64,000 nucleotides of DNA from a virus. A program made the position numbers and the translations under genes. The stretch is from positions 1-64,000 of IMG/VR virus record IMGVR_UViG_3300049483_000112, one strand, 5' to 3'. The notes beneath the pieces are model-generated. The model searched no databases, was not told the origin of the DNA, and saw only the letters and a list, made by a program, of their open reading frames with translations. Below are positions 33,035-42,207 of the stretch, one piece after another (positions within the stretch are counted from its first letter, which is position 1; each line of letters starts with the position of its first letter).

Positions 33035-35344
33035 CTATCCGTTCGCGGCCAAGAAAGCCGTCATATCGCTGACGGTGTATTGCAGCGCATCATCGCGGAT
33101 CACGTGCGCTTGGGTGAAGTAGTGCGCGTACCCGCCAGACGGGATTGGGTTCGCCGCAGAGTTGTAGCACGCGATCTTCATGTAGACGCCTCCGCCAGAG
33201 CATGTGACCCCAGAGATGCGCCCGCCGGGGATCATTGCGCCATTGACCCATAGCTCCGTCCACCCGCTGCCGTCTGTCGCAACGTACTCTCGCCCGATCA
33301 TGTAGACGAAAGAGTTCCGATAGGTCGTCATGCCAGCGATGTTGACCTCGGTGTACGGGTTGTTTCCGTGATTGCATTCAAACATCAGTTTGTTGTCGCT
33401 GGTCCAACTCCGCATCCCAACCTGCATCCCGGCCGTCGGGTTGCTGTTCGTGTGCAAGTCCCATAGCAGCATATATTGGCCGCTCGCCCGATCCCACATG
33501 AAGTCAGGGATGTAGGTCTCTTCCAAGTACCACACCACAGCGCCGACTGGGAACGATGCAAACCCGGACAGGTCGGCTCGTCGCGCGCCGGGCTCTGATG
33601 TCTCGGTGTCGTTGCTGTCAATGGCCAGGCGCAAGCACGTGCGCCCGCCCTTTGTCACCTTCCCGAATCTAAGGTTGGACCCGTCAATCAGCGACGACTG
33701 CCCGGCTGTGTAGCCAGATTCTGTGAGCGAGCTCAGGGTGGTCCAGTCCTGCCCATACTGCACCGCGCCAGGCATTGAACTAATGGGCTGCGACGCGCGA
33801 AAGCTCGCAACCGGCACGATGCTCTGCGCGCTCGCAATTGTGATGATCACGCTGCCGTATGCGCCGGCGGCGTTGGAGTCAATCGCGCTGATGTTGTACG
33901 TCGCCGAGCCGACTGTCCCAGCAACGCCGGACAACGCAGCATTGCCCGAGCTTATCGTCAGGCCAGGCACTTGAGGGTTGATCTGCGCCGTGTATGGCGG
34001 CGCCCCATTGATGAACCGCACAGGGACAATCGGGCTGACCACTTGCCCAGTCGTGAAGGTCAGCGTCGGCATGTCGACAATTGCTTGGAATGCAGCGTTG
34101 GCGGCAGCCGCGGTGACTGTGTACTGTGTGGCCCCTGTGAGGCCAGACGAGACCTCAATCCCTCCAATGACGGCGCGCTCGACGATCTGCACAATGTCCG
34201 GCGGGTTGACGTTGCCGTCAACGTTATATGCGGCATTGGTGCTCGAGTAGCCGGCGATGTTGTGCGCGCCGTTCACATAGAAGTCCCACGTCCTGCTCGT
34301 TGGGGTCACAGGCGTGTTGAATTCGTTCACCCACGTTGCCGCCGTTATCGCGTACGACTGCCCCTTGTAGATCAACCCGCCCGACACTCCCTGCAGCGTT
34401 GGCAGCGATGTGGCATGCGTGCCCACCGTACCGGATATCGTGACCGAGTTCGATGCCGCTCGAGGAGCAGAGGGAACTCCCAAAGGTGAAATTGCGATCA
34501 CATCGCCAGTGATCACCTTCCCGTTGTTTGTTGACCCAGGCAAGAACGTGTTTACGGTTGTCGATCGAGTGCTTTGCGCGGTGCCGTTCGCATAGAACAA
34601 GTACGAGAATGTGCAGCCTCCGATGTTTGCTGTCCCACTGTTGAGCGTCAGCACCTGAGTTGACGGCTGCGTGCCTGAAGGCGATATGCTCGGGTCGACG
34701 GTAAAGCCGGGCACGTTCCCGGTGACCGGCCCGACAAGCGCGCTCGTCGATGGGCTACCGAGTGCCCCCGTGACGCTGTCGCGCGGAGTCTGCGTGACAG
34801 ACAAGTAGAAGGTTATGTCCGCCGCCGATTGATTGTGGGTCGTCGTGATTTCGTTTGGGATCGGCGCGCGCGGGTTCGATGCGTTTTCGCGATTCCACGT
34901 CCACGAGTTTGTGTAGTTGTGTCCTCCGCTCGTGGTCACGTTGCCGGCCACCGCCGTGAGCACAAGGCCGACTCCGAGGTTCCCAGTGATGGTCGGTGGG
35001 GAAGTTACTACCGGAGCGTTCCCGCCCCCCTGCATGAACGCCGACACGTTGGCGGCGAACTGCGCCAGCGTCTGCCCGCCCGGCAGCCCCGACACCTTGC
35101 CGGCGTCGAGCACGTTCTTCGCTTTCGTCAGGTCGTTGATGTCCGCGGCGGGTGGCAGCCCCGCCACCGCTGCTTGTGCCGCCGCTACCGATCCAGCAAG
35201 CGAACGAATGCCATATCCGATCGTCCCGGCCCCGTACTGAACAGCCTCACTGTATTGCCCTTGCGCTGTCTCGCGCAGCGCTCTATCGAGCCAACTCAGA
35301 GAAAGTGGCGTGCCCTTCGGGCCAAAGGTGTCTGTATATGCCAT
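33035..35344 (-). CDS. Ig-domain protein with C-terminal polysaccharide-lyase-like domain
   Basis: 769 residues (GGAGG before the ATG). The N-terminal 100 residues are helical (a possible virion anchor); several Ig-like beta domains follow; residues from about 520 form a jelly-roll pattern like heparin-lyase-I-type polysaccharide lyases (RRADLSGFASFPVGAVVWY, ASGQYMLLWDLHTNSNP, YRNSFVYMIG, WTELWVNGAMIPGG). This suggests a capsule- or exopolysaccharide-degrading virion enzyme. Catalytic residues cannot be fixed from sequence alone. Confidence 0.7.
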   Translation of the reverse strand: MAYTDTFGPKGTPLSLSWLDRALRETAQGQYSEAVQYGAGTIGYGIRSLAGSVAAAQAAVAGLPPAADINDLTKAKNVLDAGKVSGLPGGQTLAQFAANVSAFMQGGGNAPVVTSPPTITGNLGVGLVLTAVAGNVTTSGGHNYTNSWTWNRENASNPRAPIPNEITTTHNQSAADITFYLSVTQTPRDSVTGALGSPSTSALVGPVTGNVPGFTVDPSISPSGTQPSTQVLTLNSGTANIGGCTFSYLFYANGTAQSTRSTTVNTFLPGSTNNGKVITGDVIAISPLGVPSAPRAASNSVTISGTVGTHATSLPTLQGVSGGLIYKGQSYAITAATWVNEFNTPVTPTSRTWDFYVNGAHNIAGYSSTNAAYNVDGNVNPPDIVQIVERAVIGGIEVSSGLTGATQYTVTAAAANAAFQAIVDMPTLTFTTGQVVSPIVPVRFINGAPPYTAQINPQVPGLTISSGNAALSGVAGTVGSATYNISAIDSNAAGAYGSVIITIASAQSIVPVASFRASQPISSMPGAVQYGQDWTTLSSLTESGYTAGQSSLIDGSNLRFGKVTKGGRTCLRLAIDSNDTETSEPGARRADLSGFASFPVGAVVWYLEETYIPDFMWDRASGQYMLLWDLHTNSNPTAGMQVGMRSWTSDNKLMFECNHGNNPYTEVNIAGMTTYRNSFVYMIGREYVATDGSGWTELWVNGAMIPGGRISGVTCSGGGVYMKIACYNSAANPIPSGGYAHYFTQAHVIRDDALQYTVSDMTAFLAANG

Positions 35345-35372
35345 CGCTTACCTCCGGCAAGCGTGGCCGCCA

Positions 35373-35891
35373 CTAGCGCTTGAAGCACGTGCACGACGCG
35401 CAGTGAGCGCGCTCAGTGAGCCTTGCTCCGTGCGGATGGGCCTTGGCCCATAGCTCAAGATTCTCTGGCCGGTTGTCGCTCTTGATGCCGTTCTTGTGGT
35501 GCACATGCTCGTCTGCCTCAAGATACCTGCCGATCATCTTCTCCATCACAAGGCGGTGCTGCAGGACGTAGCGCCGCTTCGTGCCTTCGATGCTAGGGTG
35601 GCCGTGGGCTATTTCAAGCACGTATCCTCGTCGCATGGTCGTTCCGCCCTTCCAGCGGCTTGACTTCTCCATTGCGGCCCGGCCTGGATCGACCGCATGG
35701 CTCGCCTTTGCTGCGCACGCGTGTCCGCAAAAGATTGCGCGCTGCGTCTTCCCTCTGTACGGAGGCAGATATTCCTCTTTGCACCATTCGCACACAGCAA
35801 CGTAGACGCGCGTCCTGCATTGCCTTGCCCCGTACGTGTACCACCATTGTCCGGATTCGTCCTTCGAAAACTGATCGCTCGTTGGCTTCAT
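35373..35891 (-). CDS. HNH homing endonuclease, free-standing
   Basis: 172 residues. An N-terminal zinc finger (CEWCKEEY with FCGHAC) precedes an HNH core HRLVMEKMIGRYLEADEHVHH-KNGIKSDNRPENLEL. Such genes sit between phage genes and spread by cutting relatives that lack them. It interrupts the spacing between the lyase-like gene and a small structural gene. Confidence 0.85.
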   Translation of the reverse strand: MKPTSDQFSKDESGQWWYTYGARQCRTRVYVAVCEWCKEEYLPPYRGKTQRAIFCGHACAAKASHAVDPGRAAMEKSSRWKGGTTMRRGYVLEIAHGHPSIEGTKRRYVLQHRLVMEKMIGRYLEADEHVHHKNGIKSDNRPENLELWAKAHPHGARLTERAHCASCTCFKR

Positions 35892-35938
35892 TGCGGCCCC
35901 TTGTTCAACAAGGTCGCAATCTTACCATTCAAATGTAC

Positions 35939-36385
35939 TCAATGTAGCTCGAACACGCCCCCCGCGTTAATTTGCACTGTAAGCGTGTTCGGCGAGGTGA
36001 CGTTGAACTGCGCCGTCGTCAGTTTCGACCAGCACACCGGCCTACCGCCAGATACGCCGATCACCGCGTACTTGCAGTTGACGAGCGTCGAGCCCGAGGC
36101 GGTGAACACAAGGTCGGTCGCCGTGAGCTTGTACGACTTCGCGCTCGCACCTACCGTCCATCCCAGGCCTGCCACCGCTCTGCCGCCGGCGGCATACCCG
36201 CCGCGCGCTGAGATCTCGCCGGTGATGCTCGCGAAGGTGGAGATCGTCAGCGTCTCAGCGTTCGACGCCGAGTTCGTGAGTTTCATCTTCATGGCGGTCG
36301 TGCCCAGATTGATCTGGGTGCCGCCGTTGTTGGAGCAGATGTTTTTCTTGACCTTGTTATACAAAACCCAAGCAGTAGCGGCCAT
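35939..36385 (-). CDS. Probable small structural protein
   Basis: 148 residues from the ATG at 36385 (AAGGAG 7 bases upstream). Beta-rich and Ser/Thr/Gly-rich, soluble, no signal. Looks like a head decoration or fibre-associated protein; no family recognised. Confidence 0.65.
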   Translation of the reverse strand: MAATAWVLYNKVKKNICSNNGGTQINLGTTAMKMKLTNSASNAETLTISTFASITGEISARGGYAAGGRAVAGLGWTVGASAKSYKLTATDLVFTASGSTLVNCKYAVIGVSGGRPVCWSKLTTAQFNVTSPNTLTVQINAGGVFELH

Positions 36386-36421
36386 GGTCAAACTCCTTTA
36401 GCGCGGTGGGTGCAAGGATAG

Positions 36422-37882
36422 CTAATTTGTTGCCTCTGATGTGGCCACTTCCCCGAGCAGTTCGGAGATCTCTGCACCGGCGCCGACCTCGATGATCTTG
36501 GCAATCAGCCCGTCGCCGTAGACGCAAAGGTCGACCTCGTCACCTAGCAAGCGGATCATGTCGACCATCTCTGTGGCCTGTTTGACCATCCACGGGTGGC
36601 ACTGGAAAACCTTCCCGCCGCAGGTGACGGGCACCACGATCTGTCCATCGTTTTCGGGCTGACAGTAGGCGTGATGGTCCTGATCCGTCAGGCACGAGTC
36701 CAGGCCGAACACATGCATCTGCCTGAATCCGAGCATGCGCAGCAGCGGAATGGCGCGCAGCACCACCGTCGTACCGCCTGGCGTCGGGTAGTAGCACCCC
36801 TTCTTGTCGATCACGAACTGGGCGAGCTCGTCGCTCAGGCCGCAATGCCACAGGTACGTGCGCTCCCGCGGCAGCGGCTCGAGCGTGCTCGGGTGAGCCT
36901 GTGATGCGATCAGGTACTGGCACGTATCGACGATCGGCAGGACGAATCGTTGATTGAACGGCCGTGCATCGAGCACGACTTGCGCGCTGGGCACCATGCC
37001 GCGCTCGATGGCCCACGCATACGCTCCGTTGACCGTCACCAGGGCTGCGCCATCGGCTCGCAGTTTCTTGATCTCGTCGACATGGTCGTTCAGCGACGGC
37101 CCGCCGCCAAGCAAGATGAGCTCGCGCTGCTGCAGGTTGTATGGACGCACATGCTGCCAACCTGCTGAGATGTTCTCGCGCGCCTGCGCCTCTGCCACCT
37201 GCTCGGGCACGTTCAGCGCGCCAAGCACGACATCACTCGCCTCTTTCCATGCTGTGCAGTAGACCGTGTACTCAAGGTCGGTCCTGCTTTCCCAATGAAT
37301 GACTGCGCCGGCGTCAGTGAGCCGCTTGCGCCACATCGACGCCGGCTGCACGGTGAGGTGCAGCACCTCGCCAATCATGTTGCCGTAGCCCTCTTCGTGC
37401 AGCGCGATCTTGAAGAACACGTGCTGCGCGCTTGCCAGGATGTTGTGCAGCACCCGATCGACATCGTCTGTCGGGATGTGCTCCATCACGTCAGTGCAGA
37501 ACCCGTAGGCTGCGGTCACCTGTGGCGTCTGCGTCAGGTCGTGCTCGACGAACTTGATGCGGTCCGGCTGCGTCTTGCAGTACTCTGCAACCTCCTCGTC
37601 GAGGCAGTTCGGTGCGATGTCAAGCATCGTGACCCGCATCTTGCCAAGGGCAGCGAGCAGCCATGCGCCACGCCCAGTGCCCGCACCGAAGTCGATGCAC
37701 TCGGCGTGCGCAGGGATCTTGGCGACGCTGAGAAACTCTAGCGCTGACTGCTCGCCTGGAGCGTTCTCCCTGTACTCGGGACGCGCCCACATGCGCACGT
37801 ACTTGTCGCGCTCCGGGTTGGGATGCCCGGCCAAGTGCGCGGCCGACTTTTGAATGAAGGTGTCGACCGCCTCTTGATTCAC
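36422..37882 (-). CDS. SAM methyltransferase fused to DUF115/MptE-like domain
   Basis: 486 residues from a GTG at 37882 that overlaps the previous stop (GTGA). Residues 55-200 are a class I methyltransferase (AECIDFGAGTGRGAWLL, then TMLDIAPN and FCTDVMEHIP). Residues 255-420 resemble DUF115/MptE-like (LILLGGGPSLNDHVDEIKKL, ALVTVNGAYAWAIERGMVP, VFGLDSC). DUF115 occurs in Maf proteins that glycosylate flagellin, so glycan addition and methylation of a virion or cell-surface target is plausible. Another part of a glycan cluster lies at 58.7-64 kb. Confidence 0.82.
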   Translation of the reverse strand: MNQEAVDTFIQKSAAHLAGHPNPERDKYVRMWARPEYRENAPGEQSALEFLSVAKIPAHAECIDFGAGTGRGAWLLAALGKMRVTMLDIAPNCLDEEVAEYCKTQPDRIKFVEHDLTQTPQVTAAYGFCTDVMEHIPTDDVDRVLHNILASAQHVFFKIALHEEGYGNMIGEVLHLTVQPASMWRKRLTDAGAVIHWESRTDLEYTVYCTAWKEASDVVLGALNVPEQVAEAQARENISAGWQHVRPYNLQQRELILLGGGPSLNDHVDEIKKLRADGAALVTVNGAYAWAIERGMVPSAQVVLDARPFNQRFVLPIVDTCQYLIASQAHPSTLEPLPRERTYLWHCGLSDELAQFVIDKKGCYYPTPGGTTVVLRAIPLLRMLGFRQMHVFGLDSCLTDQDHHAYCQPENDGQIVVPVTCGGKVFQCHPWMVKQATEMVDMIRLLGDEVDLCVYGDGLIAKIIEVGAGAEISELLGEVATSEATN

Positions 37883-38082
37883 TTGAGCAGCCCCTTGCGG
37901 TAGCACTTCGCGACGATGAACGATGCGCGGCTGATCAACTCAGGGCTCGGCTCTTGCCGCTTCGACCATGCCTGCATCAACTCGTTGATGATCGCTGCGC
38001 ACTCCTCCTCGAAGGTGGGCGCAGGCTCGACCTTGATGGTCGGCACCATGCCAACCAGGCCAGCAGATCCAACGTCGCTCAT
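37879..38082 (-). CDS. Small hypothetical protein
   Basis: 67 residues, acidic helix EEECAAIINELMQAWSK in the middle. Overlaps both neighbours by four bases. No family recognised. Confidence 0.6.
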   Translation of the reverse strand: MSDVGSAGLVGMVPTIKVEPAPTFEEECAAIINELMQAWSKRQEPSPELISRASFIVAKCYRKGLLK

Positions 38083-38480
38083 GTTTCACCTCTTCGTAAC
38101 TTGCGGCGCAGCGCGTTTATGTGGTCCTTGTTCTTGGCCCGATACGCGCGCTGATATTCCCTGAAGCAGTCGCGATGCCAAAACCCAGTCCCCACTTGCT
38201 TCATTTCGTGCATGTTGCTGTGGTTCTTGCACCAGACACACGGCCGGCCATCATAGTCGCCGATCGCCTGCATCCCGCGCATTCGAGCATGCAGCAGCAT
38301 GTGGTATGCCTGATCTGGGCAGATGACCAGATTCGTCGGCACATTGTTGAACCTGTTTTCATCTACGTGATGAACGACTGCGCCACGCGGCAAAGGGCCG
38401 CCCAACGCCTTTTCAGCAACGTGGATGTGCGTCTCACGACGCCTGCCGTTCACCGTCGATCTCGGATAAATCTGGGGCAT
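38079..38480 (-). CDS. HNH endonuclease overlapping the portal gene end
   Basis: 133 residues from the ATG at 38480 (GGAAGGAG 6 bases upstream, within the portal gene). HNH core: ALGGPLPRGAVVHHVDENRF with NNVPTNLVICPDQAYHMLLH; a CxxC pair follows (CVWCKNH). The start lies 47 bases inside the portal coding end, the typical scar of a mobile HNH gene that landed at a gene junction and took over the portal C-terminus. Confidence 0.8.
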   Translation of the reverse strand: MPQIYPRSTVNGRRRETHIHVAEKALGGPLPRGAVVHHVDENRFNNVPTNLVICPDQAYHMLLHARMRGMQAIGDYDGRPCVWCKNHSNMHEMKQVGTGFWHRDCFREYQRAYRAKNKDHINALRRKLRRGET

Positions 38481-40158
38481 CTCTCTCCTTCCAAAAGGCC
38501 TGCATCGACCCGTCCGGCATTCTCCGCCCAACCAATACTTTACCCATTCGTTCGTCGGGTGGATTGCGCGGCTTGAATGCGTTGACCGTCGTGTCGCCCA
38601 CCTCTACATTGATCTCTGGCCGATGCTCGACGATGGTGGGGGGCTGCGCGGCAGCGACCTTGGCAACCACGGCGGCAATCCTGTCCGGGTCGAGCATAGC
38701 CAAAGCAGACGCCAACATCTTCTCTGCTGCTGTCTCTTTGGCCGGCGCTTTCTGCGCGCCAGGCGCTTCATCGTTGGTGTCCGCATTTGGATCTGGCGCC
38801 TTTGGCACTGGCACTTGCTGCCCTGTTTCGTCGACCATCATGCCGGGTGGCGGTGGCTCTGGGAATGCTTCCTTGCGCTGATCTGGAGTCATCGCCATCA
38901 TCCCGAGCTCTTCGCGCGCCTCATCGGGCGTGATCACCTTTGCCGCGATGTAGGTCGAGTGGATCGTCGCCTTGACATCAGGCGCGACTTCCTGATTCTT
39001 TTTCCACGTGAACTTGACGCCGAGGTACTCTCCGCCGAGGTGAGTCTTCAGCAGAAAGTTGATCTTCGTGTCGAGCCACTTCATCAGCGGGAGCAAGCCC
39101 TCCTCTTTCGCTGACTCTGCGCCCTGCTGTGCTGTTGCCCTGTTTACCTGCATGATGAACGGCGTCGGAGGGATGCTGAACGCAAAGCAGATCACGCGCG
39201 CGAGCCACTCGTCGTACTGATCCTTGAGCACCGCCTCTTTCGGGAAGAGGATGTTGTCCAGGCTTGGGATGAAGCGCATCTTGCGTTTCTGCGCTGCGTT
39301 GCCCTCCATTAGCGAGTCCCACCACAGTTGAAAGTCTTGGATCTGTTTCGCGGTCCAACCCTCTGGCACCTGTGCGATCGCCTCTGGAATGTTGCCCTCG
39401 CTGTAGTACGCCAACTGCGACAACTGCCGGCGCATCGCGATGTTGACGGTCATCATCACTTGCTCGACAGGCGATAGGCCATAGATCCGACTCGAGCGCG
39501 GATTGCGCATCATGTACGTCAGGTCGTCTGTCGTGTAGTCGGCGGCCGGGATGCCTTTCAGGATCTGCTGATATGCGGGGTCAGGGGGCAATGGCGTGCG
39601 CCCTGAGATATCGAGCACGCGCTTGATCGTCGCTCCGTCCACCAGTTCAAGCCCGTACAGTTTCCCGCCCTTCGTCTTGCGCGGGTAGACGCACACAGCA
39701 TCGATTACCAACATGTCCTCGACGACCATGCTAATCCAGTCATCGAAGTCATGCTCTTTGTCTGGGCGCTCCATGAAATCGGACACGACCTTGATCTGGT
39801 CGGCGAATATCGTCGGGTCTGCCTTCTCGTCGACAGGCATCACCTCCCATTCGTAGGCCTTCACCTGATCCTTGCGCGTCTCGATCACCAGGCGCATCAG
39901 GTCGTACGAGTCCGCGATCCCGCGCAGTTGGCTGAACGAAAACTGCTCTTCTGAACGCGGTTGAAAGCGCAGGTTGAGCGCGACTGGATAGTCGAATGCC
40001 CGACCTTCTGTCTTGTCCTGCGCAACAGGCGCAAGCGGCTGTCCAGGGCCGAACCATGATTCAGGCGTAACACCGCTGAGCACGTAGCGCATGCCCTGCT
40101 TGACCCGTTCGATCACGCCTGGCGCGATCTGGGTGCCAATGTCTTCGCGTGCTGCCAC
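38434..40158 (-). CDS. Portal protein
   Basis: 574 residues from a GTG at 40158. DUF935/phage-portal style: DYPVALNLRFQPRSEEQFSF, LVIETRKDQVKAYEW, SRIYGLSPVEQVMMTVNIAM, and QVNRATAQQGAESAKEEGL in the stem. The C-terminal 130 residues are Pro/Ala/Asp-rich and end in GERQAS inside the HNH gene. It forms the ring through which DNA is packaged; TerL lies just upstream. Confidence 0.92.
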   Translation of the reverse strand: MAAREDIGTQIAPGVIERVKQGMRYVLSGVTPESWFGPGQPLAPVAQDKTEGRAFDYPVALNLRFQPRSEEQFSFSQLRGIADSYDLMRLVIETRKDQVKAYEWEVMPVDEKADPTIFADQIKVVSDFMERPDKEHDFDDWISMVVEDMLVIDAVCVYPRKTKGGKLYGLELVDGATIKRVLDISGRTPLPPDPAYQQILKGIPAADYTTDDLTYMMRNPRSSRIYGLSPVEQVMMTVNIAMRRQLSQLAYYSEGNIPEAIAQVPEGWTAKQIQDFQLWWDSLMEGNAAQKRKMRFIPSLDNILFPKEAVLKDQYDEWLARVICFAFSIPPTPFIMQVNRATAQQGAESAKEEGLLPLMKWLDTKINFLLKTHLGGEYLGVKFTWKKNQEVAPDVKATIHSTYIAAKVITPDEAREELGMMAMTPDQRKEAFPEPPPPGMMVDETGQQVPVPKAPDPNADTNDEAPGAQKAPAKETAAEKMLASALAMLDPDRIAAVVAKVAAAQPPTIVEHRPEINVEVGDTTVNAFKPRNPPDERMGKVLVGRRMPDGSMQAFWKERDAPDLSEIDGERQAS

Positions 40159-40160
40159 TG

Positions 40161-40517
40161 TCAGACTTTCGACGTGAACTTGAACCCACGCTTCTTAGCT
40201 TCTGCCTCAACGTGCAGCCGTTCGCTATGGTAGAAGATGCCGGACTTGCCGTTTAGCGCATCAAGTACGTCTTTGTTCGACCATCGCGGCAGGCCCTGAA
40301 GATGTCGTGGCAGGCTTTCATTGAAGGGCACGTCACGCCTTTTGACATGCTGCACCCATGCGTCTGTGCCTACTTCGGGCTCGGCGCCACCGCCAGATGT
40401 CCACCGCCCGCGCTCATCGCGGGGTTGGTCCTCACTGTATTTTTCGAACATCCCCGACGGGGTGACGGCCAACGGCTTACCGTATGCAGCCTTGATCAGG
40501 TCTGTGACTTCGGACAT
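40161..40517 (-). CDS. 118-residue protein with QPRD tag
   Basis: Starts at ATG 40517 (AAGGGGG upstream). Residues 24-42 carry the same tag as the four units of the giant head protein: KYSEDQPRDERGRWTSGG. The following 75 residues, with FNESLPRHLQGLPRWSNKDV, match no family I know. By analogy it is a separate head cargo protein. Lies between TerL and portal. Confidence 0.7.
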   Translation of the reverse strand: MSEVTDLIKAAYGKPLAVTPSGMFEKYSEDQPRDERGRWTSGGGAEPEVGTDAWVQHVKRRDVPFNESLPRHLQGLPRWSNKDVLDALNGKSGIFYHSERLHVEAEAKKRGFKFTSKV

Positions 40518-40540
40518 GGCGACCCCCTTGCAATGCCCGC

Positions 40541-40762
40541 CTATTGTGCCGTTTCGCCTTGTCGTTGTGGGGCTGCCTGCAGCGACGGGTTTTCGTGCGT
40601 CCCTCGGCGCAACTTGTGCCGATGCATTCGGAATCTCTGCTTCACGTGTGTGCTTGATCCGATGTAGCGTTTTCCGTTGCGCTCATTAACGATTGCATAG
40701 AGCGCCGGGACTGCTCGGCTTCCGTCTGCTGCTCTTTTGCCAATGCCTGCTGTTGCATCCAT
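40541..40762 (-). pseudogene. GIY-YIG endonuclease remnant
   Basis: The segment LYAIVNERNGKRYIGSSTHV, then RFRMHRHKLRRGTHENPSLQ, is the N-terminal half of a GIY-YIG nuclease, including the second YIG and the catalytic Arg region. The frame ends soon after QGETAQ, so the conserved Glu-containing part is missing. It overlaps the TerL 3' end by about 120 bases. Probably a decayed homing endonuclease, though a minimal active form is not excluded. Confidence 0.7.
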
Positions 40763-42207
40763 TGCTGAAGCCCTGTTGTTGCGTCGCGCTGCTTGCGCCA
40801 AGTGAAAAACTGTGTCATCGCGTCGATCTCATCATCGTCCCCGCCCTCTGCCCCGGTGAAGCGCGCTGCGGATGAGAGAAACGTCTCGATGCCGGGGTCA
40901 AGGCTCGGGTCTGGCAAGAATATATTCCCTGCCTCAAGCTCGGGCGTCATTGCATAGGCGCGCGAGGCTTTCCCACCCTCTGGGTTGATGCCAATGAGTG
41001 CGCCGAACGATGCGCTGAGACTGTCAATGACTGCGTCGCCATTTGCTTTTGCCTCAACGAGACACGCGACATAGTCGCCCCAACGAAACATGACAGAGCG
41101 CAACGCCTCAACCGTGGCGGTAAAGCTCAAGCGCTCCTTGATGCGGTGAATCAAGTACTTGTTCGCCCCTTTGTTCCCCCAAACATGGATGGCAACGAAG
41201 TCGCTCGTCTGCAGATTCTTGAACGTGCAGTCCACGCTGATCACGACCTCGTCGAATTCGGGCAGCGCCTTGTAGAACTTCCACTTGCTGCGATCGAAGA
41301 TGTAGCCGCCCCGAGGGTCTGGCCGCTGCTGCAATTGCGCGTTGGTGTGATACGTGCCAAGCGCGTGCTCCATGTCGCTGACTGCGACCTCGCCAAGTCG
41401 ATCGGGGAACAAGAGCTCGCCCTCGACTGTGCGCGGGTCCTTGAACCCGAGGATCGTCGTCTTGGTGTACTTCGCTTCGTAGCGCATGGGTAGGACAAGG
41501 TGTTCCCAGCCGCGCTCCTCGGCGAGCACGTAGCCGGTCGTGTCGCGCTCATTGAGGCGCTGATGCACAAGCACGATCGCGTCGCGCTCCGGGTCGTTTG
41601 CGCGCGTGCTCACCACACCCTTCCACCACTCGACGCCGGCTGCGACCTCGACAGGGCTGTCTGCCTGCCGCGGGTTGATCGGGTCATCGATGATGCGTCG
41701 ATTGCCGCCGAAACCTGTGCCGGCCGAGTCTGTCGACGTTGCAACGCGCGAGCCGCCTTTGTTGTTTTCGTATCGGGTCTTGACGTTCTGGTCACTCGAC
41801 ATCGCGAACAGGTGCCCGTAGGCAGCCTGGTATCGCGACGATTCGATGATCTTGCGCGATGCAACAGCGTCACGCGTGGACAAGTCCTTGGCGTAGGACG
41901 CTGTCAGGTACTGCAATTGCGGCATGTGGATCCACTCCCACGCCGGCCATGCCTGGCTCACCAGCGTCGACTTCAACTGCCGGAACGGCATGTTGATCAC
42001 GAGCTTTTTGATCTCGCCGCGGGTGATTGCCTCGAGGTGCTCGCAGATGGCGTGCACGTGCCAGTTGTCGCGATATTCGACGTTCGGCTGCAGCGCCGGC
42101 CAGGCGAACAGGATGAAGAATTCGTGAAAGCTTCTGCGCGCAGCCTCGCCGTCGAGCGCTATTGCCGTCGGGACTTTTGCGTTGAGCTCTGCAAAGTCAA
42201 GATCCAT
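40642..42207 (-). CDS. Terminase large subunit
   Basis: 521 residues from the ATG at 42207. ATPase part: NMPFRQLKSTL is an atypical Walker A, RRIIDDPI the Walker B. Nuclease part: VISVDCTFK supplies the first Asp and DDDEIDAMTQFF the last. It packages DNA through the portal. The C-terminal 25 residues lie over a GIY-YIG remnant and may have been altered by its insertion. Confidence 0.93.
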   Translation of the reverse strand: MDLDFAELNAKVPTAIALDGEAARRSFHEFFILFAWPALQPNVEYRDNWHVHAICEHLEAITRGEIKKLVINMPFRQLKSTLVSQAWPAWEWIHMPQLQYLTASYAKDLSTRDAVASRKIIESSRYQAAYGHLFAMSSDQNVKTRYENNKGGSRVATSTDSAGTGFGGNRRIIDDPINPRQADSPVEVAAGVEWWKGVVSTRANDPERDAIVLVHQRLNERDTTGYVLAEERGWEHLVLPMRYEAKYTKTTILGFKDPRTVEGELLFPDRLGEVAVSDMEHALGTYHTNAQLQQRPDPRGGYIFDRSKWKFYKALPEFDEVVISVDCTFKNLQTSDFVAIHVWGNKGANKYLIHRIKERLSFTATVEALRSVMFRWGDYVACLVEAKANGDAVIDSLSASFGALIGINPEGGKASRAYAMTPELEAGNIFLPDPSLDPGIETFLSSAARFTGAEGGDDDEIDAMTQFFTWRKQRDATTGLQQWMQQQALAKEQQTEAEQSRRSMQSLMSATENATSDQAHT

